Below, piece by piece: positions 14,578-30,992 of a DNA stretch of 64,000 bases (position 1 is the stretch's first letter; each line of letters begins with the position of its first letter). Made by a program: the position numbers and the translations under genes. A model generated the notes under the pieces. The model was not told the DNA's origin. It saw only the letters and a list, made by a program, of their open reading frames with translations, and did no database searches. Source of the DNA: Crossiella sp. SN42 (GTDB lineage: Bacteria; Actinomycetota; Actinomycetes; Mycobacteriales; Pseudonocardiaceae); contig NZ_JAMHIV010000002.1 of assembly GCF_023897065.1 (NCBI RefSeq), positions 124,001-188,000 on the forward strand. The letters are read 5' to 3'.

Positions 14578-14585
<8 letters not shown>
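624..14585 (-). CDS. Modular type I polyketide synthase, modules 2-4: KS-AT-KR-ACP / KS-AT-KR-ACP / KS-AT-DH-KR-ACP
   Basis: A 4653-residue protein with an N-terminal docking helix and three modules. Module 2: KS (DTACSSSL Cys ~205), AT (GHSIGE, HAFH ~770), KR (LDD ~1204, B-type), ACP (GFDSL ~1425). Module 3: KS (DTACSASL ~1652), AT (HAFH ~2185), a dimerisation-element-like segment before the KR, KR without LDD but with Trp eight residues before the catalytic Tyr (~2720, A1-type), ACP (~2890). Module 4: KS (~3120), AT (HAFH ~3655), DH (HLVHG...P ~3857; LLDAALH ~4013), KR with LDD (~4308, B-type), ACP (~4530), C-terminal docking tail. GHSIG plus HAFH is the malonyl-CoA signature in all three ATs. 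No ER is seen. The GTG start overlaps the upstream PKS stop by 8 bp, and its AAGGAG Shine-Dalgarno lies inside that gene's last codons, so translation is probably coupled. Confidence 0.97.
5745..5757. repeat. GTCCACAGTGGAC palindrome, copy 1
   Basis: Lies in the ACP (module 3) to KS (module 4) linker of the PKS; read as S-T-V-D just before the KS. Confidence 0.9.
7392..7404. repeat. GTCCACAGTGGAC palindrome, copy 2
   Basis: Between the AT and KR of module 3, read S-T-V-D in the segment leading into the KR structural subdomain. Confidence 0.9.
10140..10152. repeat. GTCCACAGTGGAC palindrome, copy 3
   Basis: In the ACP (module 2) to KS (module 3) linker; same position and peptide as copy 1, so these two may share ancestry by module duplication. 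Confidence 0.9.
11739..11751. repeat. GTCCACAGTGGAC palindrome, copy 4
   Basis: Between AT and KR of module 2 but at a different place from copy 2 (after the RINWQP strand rather than before it). Confidence 0.9.
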
Positions 14586-22554
<7,969 letters not shown>

Positions 22555-22774
22555 AGGTGCCCCAGCCCGCCCGTCATCGCCATTACCGACACAAAAATCT
22601 CGCGACTTTTGGCGACGTTATCCCGGCGGTCACCCCTACCCTCAACCCCTAATTTTGCCGGGGGCGGTCGGGGTGCGGTTCAGATGGTTGCCCAATTAGT
22701 CGGCGGTGACCGGCACCTACGGGCATCCCTGCACGTCAAGACGCGGTAGGGGCGGAAGCAGGCACCCCAGTCCG

Positions 22775-22795
22775 GCGATGTTTCAGCGATGTTTC
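22775..22795. repeat. Tandem 10-bp direct repeat, 11-bp period, upstream of the PKS operon
   Basis: Two exact copies of GCGATGTTTC are separated by one base. The helical phasing fits the direct-repeat sites of SARP-family antibiotic activators, but chance or another regulator is possible. Confidence 0.35.
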
Positions 22796-22905
22796 CGGCT
22801 GACTCGCCGAACCAAGACAACCATGGAAACAATGACTTGCCAAGTCCCGAGAGCCAACTCACAAAGAACTTTTCTAAATTGGATTTCTGATGAACCGCTC
22901 GCCTT

Positions 22906-22911
22906 TATAGT
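22906..22911 (+). promoter_or_regulatory. -10 element TATAGT of a probable leaderless transcript
   Basis: TATAGT lies six bases before the GTG at 22918, the spacing of actinobacterial leaderless promoters (TANNNT). No Shine-Dalgarno precedes that GTG, which supports initiation at the mRNA 5' end. No good -35 is visible. Confidence 0.5.
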
Positions 22912-22917
22912 GCACGT

Positions 22918-23772
22918 GTGGCTTCTGGAGAACCGAGACTGCTCGCCGTCAGCGACCTGCACGTCGCCTACCCGGAGAACCGGAAGCTGGTCGAGGAGCT
23001 GGTGCACCCCACCCATCCCGGCGACTGGCTGATCGTGGCCGGTGACGTGGGCGAGCTCTTCGCCGACATCGAGTGGACGCTGTCCCTGCTGGCGCGGCGG
23101 TTCGACACGGTGATCTGGGTGCCCGGCAACCACGAGCTGTGGACGCCGAAGGAGGATCCGGTGCAGCTGCGCGGGGACCAGCGCTACCGGCGGCTGGTCG
23201 AGCTGTGCCGCGAGCTGGGCGTGCACACACCGGAGGACGAGTTCCCGGTGTGGCGGGGCGCGGGCGGGCCGGTGGCGATCGCGCCACTGTTCCTGCTCTA
23301 CGACTACACCTTCCGCACCGACCCGGCCGACGACAAGGCCGCCGCACTGGCCAAGGCGCACGCCGCCGGGGTGGTGTGCAGCGACGAGTTCCTGTTGCAC
23401 CCCAACCCTTATCCCAGCCGGGACGCCTGGTGCCGGTCCCGGCTGACCATCACCCAACGCCGCCTGGACGCGCACGACCCCTCGGTGCCGCTGGTGCTGG
23501 TCAACCACTGGCCGCTGGTGCGCGACCCCACGTTCGTGCTGCGCTACCCGGAGTTCGCGCTGTGGTGCGGCACCGAGCGCACCGCGGACTGGCACCGCCG
23601 CTACCGCACGGTCGCCGCGGTGTACGGGCACCTGCACATCCCGCGCACCACGCACTACGACGGGGTGCGGTTCGAGGAGGTCTCGATCGGCTACCCCAGG
23701 GAGCGGAAGATGTACGGCGGCCTGCCGCGCGGCCCGCTCCGCCAGATCCTGCCAGCGGAGGAGAACCCGTGA
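22918..23772 (+). CDS. Calcineurin-like metallophosphoesterase
   Basis: A 284-residue cytosolic phosphoesterase with the full dinuclear-metal motif set: SDLH (~12), GDVGE (~43), PGNHELW (~70), NHWP (~197) and YGHLH (~239). Substrate cannot be read from the sequence. It overlaps the phosphopantetheinyl transferase by four bases (GTGA), so the two are translationally coupled. This pairing recurs in actinomycetes and suggests a role linked to carrier-protein or CoA metabolism, which remains inference. The GTG start was chosen because a TATAGT -10 box sits six bases upstream and there is no ribosome-binding site. Confidence 0.9.
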   Translation: MASGEPRLLAVSDLHVAYPENRKLVEELVHPTHPGDWLIVAGDVGELFADIEWTLSLLARRFDTVIWVPGNHELWTPKEDPVQLRGDQRYRRLVELCRELGVHTPEDEFPVWRGAGGPVAIAPLFLLYDYTFRTDPADDKAAALAKAHAAGVVCSDEFLLHPNPYPSRDAWCRSRLTITQRRLDAHDPSVPLVLVNHWPLVRDPTFVLRYPEFALWCGTERTADWHRRYRTVAAVYGHLHIPRTTHYDGVRFEEVSIGYPRERKMYGGLPRGPLRQILPAEENP

Positions 23773-24413
23773 TCGCCCAGCTGCTGCCAGCCCCGGTCGT
23801 CACCGTCGAGACCAGCGCCGATCGGTCCACTGTGGACCTGTTCCCGGCCGAGCTGGCGCTGATCGCCAAGTCGGTGCCCAAGCGGCAGGCCGAGTTCAGC
23901 ACCGCCCGCTGGTGCGCCCGGCAGGCGCTGGGCTTCCTCGGCGTCGAGCCGGCGCCGATCCTGCCGGATGAGCGCGGCGCCCCGCAGTGGCCCGCCGGGT
24001 TCGTCGGCAGCATCACGCACTGCAACCGGTACCGGGCGGCCGCGGTGGCCAGGGACACCGACGCGCTCAGCCTGGGCATCGACGCCGAGCCGAACGAGCC
24101 GCTGCCGGAGGGCGTGCTGGAGGCGGTGTCGCTGCCCGAGGAGCGGGCCATGCTGCGCGCGCTCGGCGCGGACGCCTCGGTGTGCTGGGACCGGTTGCTG
24201 TTCAGCGCCAAGGAGTCTGTCTACAAGGCCTGGTACCCGCACGCCCGCAAGATGCTCGGTTTCGAGGAGGCCCGGCTGGCCATCTCCGTCGACGGCTCCT
24301 TCACCGCCACCCTGCTGGTGCCCGGCCCCATCGTGGCCGGGAAACCGCTGACCGGGTTCACCGGGCGCTGGCTGGCCAAGAACGGCATCGTGCTCACCGC
24401 GGTCCAGCACTGA
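23769..24413 (+). CDS. Sfp/EntD-type 4'-phosphopantetheinyl transferase
   Basis: A 214-residue enzyme that moves the phosphopantetheine arm of CoA onto the Ser of carrier proteins. Motifs: GSITHCNRYRAAAVA (~81-95), LGIDAEP (Mg-binding Asp, ~105), and FSAKESVYKAWYP (~155-167) with the conserved KES Lys/Glu. The start is the GTG at 23769 that overlaps the upstream stop, with GAGGAG eight bases before it. Longer upstream extensions of the frame run antisense-like through the phosphoesterase and are rejected. It lies next to the PKS genes and is the obvious candidate to activate their ACPs, though such enzymes often serve the whole cell. It ends just before a strong terminator shared with the convergent surface-protein gene. 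Confidence 0.93.
   Translation: MIAQLLPAPVVTVETSADRSTVDLFPAELALIAKSVPKRQAEFSTARWCARQALGFLGVEPAPILPDERGAPQWPAGFVGSITHCNRYRAAAVARDTDALSLGIDAEPNEPLPEGVLEAVSLPEERAMLRALGADASVCWDRLLFSAKESVYKAWYPHARKMLGFEEARLAISVDGSFTATLLVPGPIVAGKPLTGFTGRWLAKNGIVLTAVQH
23825..23837. repeat. GTCCACTGTGGAC palindrome, copy 7
   Basis: Near the N-terminus of the phosphopantetheinyl transferase on the opposite strand from the PKS; also read S-T-V-D. Confidence 0.9.
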
Positions 24414-24418
24414 CGCCA

Positions 24419-24451
24419 CCGGGCCGGTGTCCACTGTGGACACCGGCCCGG
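24419..24451. terminator. Bidirectional hairpin terminator
   Basis: A near-perfect 16-bp inverted repeat (arms 24419-24434 and 24436-24451) lies between two convergent genes. Its centre is one copy of the GTCCACTGTGGAC palindrome. Confidence 0.75.
24429..24441. repeat. GTCCACTGTGGAC palindrome, copy 8
   Basis: Non-coding; forms the tip of the bidirectional terminator at 24419-24451. Confidence 0.9.
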
Positions 24452-24468
24452 TTGGTCACTCGGTCAGA

Positions 24469-27400
24469 TCAGCTGCGGCGCCTCCGTTTCCGGAAGGTCG
24501 TGGCCACCAGCCCGCTGCCGCCCAACAGGAGCAGCAGGCCCCAGGCGACCAGCGGCCCGGTCTCCTCACCGGTGTCGGCCAGCTTGCCCGGGCCGGCCAG
24601 CTTGCCGGGGTCCGGCTTACCCGCGTTCACGGTGAGGTCGACAGTGTCGGTGTTGTTGGTCAACGTGGTTTCCACCTGCCCGTCAAGGGGTTTGGTGGTC
24701 GCGGTGCTCACCAGCGAGGCCCCTGGGGTCTTCGCGGCGGTCACCACCGTCACCGGCGGGGTCTTGCCGCCGGGCAGCAGCACGTCCGGCCGGGTGCACA
24801 CGACCTCTTGGCCGTTGACCGAGCACGTCCAGCCGTCGCCGGTCACCGAGGTGATGGTCAGGCCGGGCGGCACGGTCTGCCGGTACTCCTGGCCCTGCAC
24901 CGGGGTGTTGCCGGTGTTGCTGACCACGCCGGTGTAGGTGACCTTCTCGCCGGTGTTGGCGGTCGGCCGGTCCACGGTCAGCTCCACCGCGAGGTCCGCC
25001 TTGGCCGCCACCAGACCAGCGTCCACATCGGACCGTTGGGTGATCTTGCCGTCCGCCACCGTGATCGCGATCGCCGGGGTGCGGCCGGTCACGATGTCCG
25101 GGTCGGACCCGGTGGCGTCGGTGCCCTTGCCCGCGGGCGTGAACGCCTTGCCACCGGGCAGCTGGAAGCCGACCTGGTAGCTGCCCGCCGGGACATCGGT
25201 GAACCGGTACTTGCCGTCGGCCCCGGTGGTGGTCTTGGCCACCTCGGCGCCCTTGTCGTCGTAGAGGACCACGGTCACCCCGGCCACCCCGGGCTCACCC
25301 GCGTCCTGCACGCCGTCGGCGTTGGTGTCCGCCCAGACGAAGTCACCGATCGAGCCGAGCTGCTCGCCGAAGTCCGCCTTGCCGGTGCCACCCGCGGGCA
25401 CGGTCACCTTCACCTCGTCCGGGGTGGTGGTGCCGTAGCCACCCGGCTGGTTCTCCCGCACGGTGTAGTCACCGGGCGGCAGACCGGGGAAGGCGTAGTT
25501 GCCGGCGGCGTCGGTGCTGGTCTTGCCGACCTCCTTCCCGTCCTTGTCCAGCAACACGATCTCCACCCCGGACAGGCGCTTGGCCTCGGCCGGGTCCAGC
25601 ACGCCGTCGCCGTCGGTGTCCACCCACACGGTGCCGGTGATCGCGGCCCCGACCTCGCCGAAGTCGTACCCGGTGGCCGCGGTGCCCGCAGGCAGCGTCA
25701 GCTTGACCGAGTCCGGCGGGGCCAGCGTGCCGCCCGCGGAACCGACCGCGTCCTTGCCGTCGGCGTAGTCCGCGGGCTGGGTCTCGGTGACGGTGTAGTC
25801 GCCACCGAGCAGCCGGTCGAACAGGTAGTCGCCCTTGGCGTCGGTGACCACGTTCATGGCCACCGGCTTCCCGGCGGCGTCGGTGCCGGTGAGGGTCACC
25901 GTGGCACCGGGGATGCCGGGTTCACCGGCGTCCTGGACCCCGTTGTTGTTGGTGTCCACGTACACCGTGCCCGCGAGCGAGGACCGCTTCTCGGTGAAGG
26001 TGTACCCGGTGCCGCTCTGGCCGGGCGTCAGCGTGATGCCGCTGAAGGTGTCCGGCAGCTGCGGGGTGCCACCGGCGGAACCGGGGGTGTCCGGGCCGTC
26101 GCCGAAGCCCGGCGGCTGCGTCTCGGTCACCGTGTAGGTGCCGGGCGGCAGGTTCGGGAACGACCAGGTGCCGTCTTCCTTCGTCGTGGCGGTGGTCTTG
26201 TTGCCGTCCTTGTCGGTCAACGTGATCGTCACATCCGGGATCGGGGTGCCGTCGTCCTCCACGACCTTGCCGGAGATCCCGGCCGGGGGCAGTTCGCCGA
26301 AGTCGTAGCCCATGGCCGCGCTGCCCGCGGGCAGGTTGATGCCGGCCACCTTGTCGTTGCTGACCGTGCCACCGGCGTTACCGGCCTTGTCCTTGCCGTC
26401 GAGGTAGTCGCCCGGCTGGGTCTCGGTCACGGTGTAGTTGCCGGACAACAGCTTGGTGAACTCGTAGGAGCCACCGTTCGCGGTGGTCACCGTCTTGCTC
26501 ACCGGCTGGCCGTTGGCGTCGGTGCCGGTCAACGTGACCGTGGCACCGTCGATCCCGGTCTCACCGCTGTCCATGATGCCGTTGTTGTTGGCATCGACGT
26601 AGACGTGGCCACCGATCATGGCCCTGGTTTCCTTGAACACGTACTCGGTACCGCTCTGGCCCGGTGTCAGCGTGATGCCGCTGATGGTGTCCGGCAGCAT
26701 CACCGTGCCACCGGCGGAACCTGGGGTGTCCGGCCCGTCGCCAAATCCGGGCGGCTGCGTCTCGGTCACCGTGTAGGTGCCAGGAGGCAGGTTCGGGAAC
26801 GACCAGGTGCCGTCCGGTTTCGTCGTGGTGGTCTTGTTGACCGGGTTGCCACTGGCGTCGGTGCCGGTCAACGTGATCGTCACGCCCGGGATCGGGGTGC
26901 CGTCGTCCTCGGTGACCTTGCCGGAGATCCCGGCCGGGACCAGCTCGCCGAAGTCGTAGCCGGTGGCCGCGGTGCCGCCGGGCAGCAGGATCGCGGCGAC
27001 GGTGTCGTTGCCGGCCAGGCCGCCCGCGCTGCCCGCCTTGTCCTTGCCGTCCAGGTAGTCCGGCGGCTGGGTCTCGGTCACCGTGTAGCCGCCGGAGAGC
27101 AGCCGGTCGAAGACGTACTTGCCTTCGGCGTCGGTGGTGGCGGTCTTGCTGACCGGCTGGCCGTTGGCGTCCGTGCCGGTCAACGTCACGGTGGCGCCGG
27201 GGATCGGCGCTTCACCGGCATCGCGCACGCCGTTGTTGTTGGCATCGGCGTAGACCTGGCCCGCGATCGAGGACCGCTGCTCGGTGAAGACGTTGCCGGG
27301 CGCGTTCTCGCCGGGGTCGAGGGTGATGCCGCTGATGGTGTCCGGCGGGGTGGCCGAACCACCGGCCGGGCCGGGGGTGTCCGGGCCGTCACCGAAGCCG

Positions 27401-29496
27401 GGCGGCTGGGTCTCGGTCACGTTGTAGTTGCCCGGCGGCAGGTTCGGGAACGACCAGGAACCGTCCGAAGTGGACGTTGTGGTCTTGTTCACCGGTTTGC
27501 CGTCGGCGTCGGTGCCGGTCAACGTGATCGTCACACCGGGGATCGGCGTGCCGTCGTCCTCCACCACCTTGCCGGAGATCCCGGCAGGCGGCAGTTCGCC
27601 GAAGTCGTAGCCGGTGGCCGCCTGGCCGAGGCCGAGGGTGACCCCGGTGACGGTGTCGTCGCCGAGCTCGCCGCGAGCGGAACCCGCCTTGTCCTTGCCG
27701 TCGAGGTAGCCCGCCGGCTGGGTCTCGGTGACCGTGTAGCTGCCGGGCCGGAGCCGGCCGAAGGTGTAACTGCCGTCGGCGGCGGTGGTCGTGGTCAGGT
27801 TGACCGGGTTGCCCGCGTCATCGGTGCCGGTGAGCTTGACCGTGGTGCCGGGGATCGGGGCCTCGCCGGTGTCGCGCACGCCGTTGTTGTTGGCGTCCAC
27901 GTACACCTGACCGGCCAGGCTGCCCGTGGGCAGCTCGGCGAAGTTGTTGCCAGGACTGGATCCGCCCGGTGGCAGCGTGACCGTGAAGGCGTCGTTCCCG
28001 GCCGCGGCGGCGTTTGTGCCCGGGGTGTCCTTGCCGTCGTTGTAGCCCGGTGGCTGGGTCTCCTTCACCTGGTAGGTGCCTGCGGGCACGTTCGGGAAGG
28101 AGTACTTGCCGTCCGCGCCGGTGGTCGTGGTCAGGCTGACCGGGTTCCCGGCCAGGTCCTGACCGGTGAGGGTCACCGTGACCCCGGCGATCCCGCCGTC
28201 ATCGGGGTTGTTCAGCGCGCCGTTGTCGTTGCGGTCGCTGAACACCGTGCCGGAGACCGTGCCCAGCGGCGGGCGGTAGCCAAAATCCGCGGTCAGCACG
28301 TCCTGACCGGCGCTGAGCTTCACCAGGGTCTTGTTGTCCTTGGTGGCATCGGGATCCCCGGTCTGGGTGTACCCGGCGGGCAACGTGGCCGGGTCGACCC
28401 GCACGGTCCAGTCGAAGGCGGGCAGCTGCTCGAACAGGTACTTGCCGTTGGCGTCCGTGGTCGCGGTCTGCACCACATTGCCTTGCGGGTCAAGGAGTTG
28501 CACCTTGACCCCGGCGATCCCGGGTTCGCCGGGGTCCTGCTTGCCGTCGCCGTCGATGTCGGTGTAGAGGGTGTCGCCGATGCTGCCGGTGCCCAGGCAG
28601 GTGGTGAAGAAGTTGAGCCGCACCGCGTGGCTGTCGGAGACCGAGTTGGCCGGCGCGGTCAGCGGCGGGATCGGCGGCGGGTAGCTGGGACCCGCTTCGG
28701 CGGCTTCGTCGTCGGGGCCGTTGGAGTAGGCCAGCACGAACTCGGTGACCGGCTCGTTGGTCCGGCCGCGCAGCGTGCCCGCCGGGTCGTCCGGGTTGAC
28801 GTCGCCGATGGTGTTGAGCTGGTAGGGGCCGCCGACCGCGGTGCCGCCGGTGATCACCGGGCGGGGCCCGCCGAGCGGGGTCAGCGTGACGCCGACCGGC
28901 AGGCCCTGGCGGTTGGCGGTGAACAGGATCTGGTCCTGGAAGGAGTTCCACGGCTCCTCGGCCGGGGAGGCGCCCAGGCCCGCGTAGTCGATGTCGCCGA
29001 CGGAGAAGTTGGGCAGCAGCACCGGGTGCGAGAACTTGAACCGGAACGTCATGGTGTCGCCGACGTTGAGGCTGTTCATCTCGATGGTGAGGAAGCCGGG
29101 CCCGAAGGCGCCGTCGGTCTCGGTGTAGGTGCGCGGGTCCCAGCCGAACAGGCTGCCGCCGGAGTTGGCCTCACCGGTGTCCTGCAACGGGTTCGAGTCG
29201 TCGCCGTTGCGGTTGGCCGGGTCGCTGAGGGAGATGTTGAGGTCCAGGCCGGAGCCCGCGATATTGGTGGCCGAGGCGCTGGTGGAGTTGCGCGGCCACT
29301 TCACCGCGCCGTTGGCGCCCCAGGTGATCGGCACCGCGGTGGTGCCTGCTGGACAGACCGGTGGCTGTGCCTGTGCCGCGGGCGGGGCGACACCGCCACC
29401 GGCGATGGTCAGACCGCCCACCATCAGTGCCGGGGTGATCCCCGCCGCCACCCTGCTCCGCCAGCGTCTGTGCCGCCGGCCCTCACCACTAGCCAC
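24469..29496 (-). CDS. Cell-wall-anchored repeat protein (SdrD B-like domains, LADTG sortase signal)
   Basis: A 1675-residue exported protein. It has an Arg-rich n-region, a hydrophobic core and a probable signal cleavage after AQA (~44). A ~250-residue N-terminal domain precedes eleven SdrD B/Cna B-like units (~308-1490), many with calcium-loop-like D-x-N-x-N-G/D-x-D motifs (for example YVDANNNGVRDTGE). A DUF11-like domain follows (~1520-1630), then KLADTGEE, a hydrophobic helix and FRKRRRRS. The LAxTG signal fits the class E sortases of high-GC actinobacteria. Its role is probably adhesion or surface stalk. I chose the GTG at 29496 because GGGAGG lies six bases before it; a GTG 30 bases upstream lacks such a site. 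Two alternating domain types form a ~650-bp composite unit repeated three times. Confidence 0.9.
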   Translation of the reverse strand: MASGEGRRHRRWRSRVAAGITPALMVGGLTIAGGGVAPPAAQAQPPVCPAGTTAVPITWGANGAVKWPRNSTSASATNIAGSGLDLNISLSDPANRNGDDSNPLQDTGEANSGGSLFGWDPRTYTETDGAFGPGFLTIEMNSLNVGDTMTFRFKFSHPVLLPNFSVGDIDYAGLGASPAEEPWNSFQDQILFTANRQGLPVGVTLTPLGGPRPVITGGTAVGGPYQLNTIGDVNPDDPAGTLRGRTNEPVTEFVLAYSNGPDDEAAEAGPSYPPPIPPLTAPANSVSDSHAVRLNFFTTCLGTGSIGDTLYTDIDGDGKQDPGEPGIAGVKVQLLDPQGNVVQTATTDANGKYLFEQLPAFDWTVRVDPATLPAGYTQTGDPDATKDNKTLVKLSAGQDVLTADFGYRPPLGTVSGTVFSDRNDNGALNNPDDGGIAGVTVTLTGQDLAGNPVSLTTTTGADGKYSFPNVPAGTYQVKETQPPGYNDGKDTPGTNAAAAGNDAFTVTLPPGGSSPGNNFAELPTGSLAGQVYVDANNNGVRDTGEAPIPGTTVKLTGTDDAGNPVNLTTTTAADGSYTFGRLRPGSYTVTETQPAGYLDGKDKAGSARGELGDDTVTGVTLGLGQAATGYDFGELPPAGISGKVVEDDGTPIPGVTITLTGTDADGKPVNKTTTSTSDGSWSFPNLPPGNYNVTETQPPGFGDGPDTPGPAGGSATPPDTISGITLDPGENAPGNVFTEQRSSIAGQVYADANNNGVRDAGEAPIPGATVTLTGTDANGQPVSKTATTDAEGKYVFDRLLSGGYTVTETQPPDYLDGKDKAGSAGGLAGNDTVAAILLPGGTAATGYDFGELVPAGISGKVTEDDGTPIPGVTITLTGTDASGNPVNKTTTTKPDGTWSFPNLPPGTYTVTETQPPGFGDGPDTPGSAGGTVMLPDTISGITLTPGQSGTEYVFKETRAMIGGHVYVDANNNGIMDSGETGIDGATVTLTGTDANGQPVSKTVTTANGGSYEFTKLLSGNYTVTETQPGDYLDGKDKAGNAGGTVSNDKVAGINLPAGSAAMGYDFGELPPAGISGKVVEDDGTPIPDVTITLTDKDGNKTTATTKEDGTWSFPNLPPGTYTVTETQPPGFGDGPDTPGSAGGTPQLPDTFSGITLTPGQSGTGYTFTEKRSSLAGTVYVDTNNNGVQDAGEPGIPGATVTLTGTDAAGKPVAMNVVTDAKGDYLFDRLLGGDYTVTETQPADYADGKDAVGSAGGTLAPPDSVKLTLPAGTAATGYDFGEVGAAITGTVWVDTDGDGVLDPAEAKRLSGVEIVLLDKDGKEVGKTSTDAAGNYAFPGLPPGDYTVRENQPGGYGTTTPDEVKVTVPAGGTGKADFGEQLGSIGDFVWADTNADGVQDAGEPGVAGVTVVLYDDKGAEVAKTTTGADGKYRFTDVPAGSYQVGFQLPGGKAFTPAGKGTDATGSDPDIVTGRTPAIAITVADGKITQRSDVDAGLVAAKADLAVELTVDRPTANTGEKVTYTGVVSNTGNTPVQGQEYRQTVPPGLTITSVTGDGWTCSVNGQEVVCTRPDVLLPGGKTPPVTVVTAAKTPGASLVSTATTKPLDGQVETTLTNNTDTVDLTVNAGKPDPGKLAGPGKLADTGEETGPLVAWGLLLLLGGSGLVATTFRKRRRRS
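25960..27930 (-). repeat. Three ~650-bp composite tandem repeats inside the surface-protein gene
   Basis: Each composite unit encodes one long domain beginning (A/S)..VY.DANNNG and one shorter domain beginning AGISGKV.EDDGTPIP. Equivalent points recur near 27889, 27231, 26581 and 25942, giving spacings of about 658, 650 and 639 bp. DNA identity between units is high over long stretches, which suggests recent unit duplication and possible copy-number variation. Confidence 0.85.
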
Positions 29497-29841
29497 CGAG
29501 AACCTCCCGTACGCTTGCGGCGCCACGGACAGCGCGCCGGCACGATCATCAGGGCTGCTAAACCAGACCTCTCCCGGAGAACCCCTAACGGGTAACGCGT
29601 TCCCCTTGTCCGGTTACCGTGGCTTGTGGACTGTCCACCTCGGACTGATGAACGAACTCGCTGCGTGACCAAGTTTCCGGCGCAACCACCGATCAGGGTC
29701 CACAGTGGACTCCGCTGCCGCGAACGGATGAATCCGGTGGCGGGCAGGCGGAGTGCGCCCGGCACCCGGCGGCGGGCTGTGCTAACCCTGGCCACGCACA
29801 GCGAACACCAATCACGACGAGCACACCGGGGAGATCACCGA
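29497..29841. promoter_or_regulatory. Divergent intergenic region between the surface-protein and NlpC/P60 genes
   Basis: This 345-bp stretch has no gene. It contains three palindromic motifs of the GTCC-N5-GGAC family: an inside-out copy GTGGACTGTCCAC at 29626-29638, GTCCACCTCGGAC at 29633-29645, and a perfect GTCCACAGTGGAC at 29698-29710. No clear promoter hexamers were found. The NlpC start has a normal GGGGAG ribosome-binding site. Confidence 0.5.
29698..29710. repeat. GTCCACAGTGGAC palindrome, copy 9
   Basis: Non-coding; about 130 bp upstream of the NlpC/P60 start. Confidence 0.9.
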
Positions 29842-30948
29842 ATGCCGTCTGGCCGAGCCGGGGCGCGTCTCGCCCTGTTGACCTTCGGAGTGGCCACGCT
29901 CGTGTCGGCGCCCGCCGTGGCTTCGGCCGCGCCCGCCGACGAAGCCCTGGACCCTCCCGCCGCACCGCCCGTCCTCTCCCCCGCCGCCCGGCCGGCCACC
30001 CAGGTGGTCGCGACCGAGGCGCTGGCCAGGGTCGCCGAGACCCAGCGCCGCCTGGCCGCGGTGGAGGCCGCGCTGACCAGGTTCGACCAGAGCGTGCGCG
30101 CCGGTGACCTCAAGGCCGCGCGGACCGTGCTCACCGGTGTCGAGCAGCTGTGCGCCGAGCCGCAGCCCGACCCGGCGCTCGCCGGGGTCGCGCGCGGCTG
30201 GACCGGGGTGGTGGCCGCCTCCGCGGACCGGCTACAGCGGGAGCACCTGCGCCGCCGGGCCGAGCTGTGCGCGGGCCTGCCCCAGTTGACCGAACGGTTG
30301 GCCGAGGCCCAGCTGCGGCAGCGGATGGACCGGGTCGCCGCCGCCCTGCCCACGCTGCGGACCGGCAGCAGGGACGCCGAGTCGGTGCGCCAGCTCAAGA
30401 CCCTGCTGACCAAGGCGGTCGGCGCGCGGCTGTCCCCGAAGAACCCGGCCTACGGGCCCGGCACCACCGCCGCGGTGCGCGGGTTCCAGGCCGACCGGGC
30501 CCTGCCGGTGACCGGCAGGGTGGACCGGCTGACCTGGCGGGAGCTGCTGGTCGCCAACGGCGGCCTGCCCGCGCCCGCGGTCTTCGGCGGCCGGGCGCCC
30601 TCGGAGCGGGCGGCCACCGCGGTGCACGCGGCGCTGAGCCAGCTCGGGCTGCCGTACGAGTGGGGCGCGGTGAAGCCGGGTGAGAGCTTCGACTGCTCCG
30701 GGCTGACCAGCTGGGCCTACCGGCAGGCTGGGGTGGCGCTGCCCCGGCACTCCACCGACCAGGCGGTGGGACAGCCGGTGGACCGCACGGACCTGCGGCC
30801 CGGCGACCTGATCGTGTGGCAGGGGCACGTGGCGATGTACGTGGACCGGGGCCGGATGATCGAGGCCGGTGACCCGGTGCGGCTGACCCCGCTGCGCACC
30901 ACCAATGTCGGCATGCCGTTCCTGGGGTTCTTCCGGCCAACCGCCTAG
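29842..30948 (+). CDS. Secreted NlpC/P60 peptidoglycan hydrolase with peptidoglycan-binding domain
   Basis: A 368-residue exported cell-wall enzyme, probably a D,L-endopeptidase cutting stem peptides. It has a signal peptide ([19 protein letters not shown], ~11-29), then an Ala/Arg-rich helical, coiled-coil-like region (~50-180). A PG_binding_1-like domain follows (~180-240, [20 protein letters not shown]). The C-terminal NlpC/P60 domain has the catalytic Cys in [11 protein letters not shown] (~285) and His in GHVAMYVD (~330). The ATG at 29842 has GGGGAG eight bases upstream; the frame is open further upstream but lacks a signal peptide there. The last seven codons and stop lie in a 34-bp tandem duplication. 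Confidence 0.92.
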   Translation: MPSGRAGARLALLTFGVATLVSAPAVASAAPADEALDPPAAPPVLSPAARPATQVVATEALARVAETQRRLAAVEAALTRFDQSVRAGDLKAARTVLTGVEQLCAEPQPDPALAGVARGWTGVVAASADRLQREHLRRRAELCAGLPQLTERLAEAQLRQRMDRVAAALPTLRTGSRDAESVRQLKTLLTKAVGARLSPKNPAYGPGTTAAVRGFQADRALPVTGRVDRLTWRELLVANGGLPAPAVFGGRAPSERAATAVHAALSQLGLPYEWGAVKPGESFDCSGLTSWAYRQAGVALPRHSTDQAVGQPVDRTDLRPGDLIVWQGHVAMYVDRGRMIEAGDPVRLTPLRTTNVGMPFLGFFRPTA

Positions 30949-30992
30949 CCCGCTTGTCGGGTTCTTCCGGCCAACCGCCTAGCCCGCTTGTC
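30925..30992. repeat. Perfect 34-bp tandem duplication over the nlpC-type gene's stop codon
   Basis: Bases 30925-30958 and 30959-30992 are identical. The first copy encodes the last residues GFFRPTA and the TAG stop. The second copy is untranslated and its end supplies a TTGTCC that could be the -35 of the proteasome-like gene. Exact identity implies a recent slippage event. Confidence 0.95.

Larger units (their letters stand above)
22555..22917. promoter_or_regulatory. Divergent promoter region between the PKS operon and the metallophosphoesterase
   Basis: This 363-bp stretch has no gene and is less GC-rich than its flanks. It must hold the PKS promoter (leftward) and the metallophosphoesterase promoter (rightward). 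It contains two operator-like repeats: GCGATGTTTC at 22775-22784 and 22786-22795 (11-bp period, one helical turn, as SARP-type activators prefer), and ACCCCTA at 22632-22638 and 22645-22651. No pathway regulator gene lies in the window, so the binding protein is unknown. The repeats are seen; the regulatory role is inferred. Confidence 0.55.

Noticed and set aside
25000-28600. CRISPR or non-coding satellite array
   Set aside because: The repeats are in frame, about 650 bp long, and encode recognisable SdrD B-like domains.
24427-29595. 1722-codon open frame on the plus strand across the surface-protein gene
   Set aside because: Antisense to a repeat-built gene with a clear signal peptide and sorting signal; its own repeats only mirror the coding strand.
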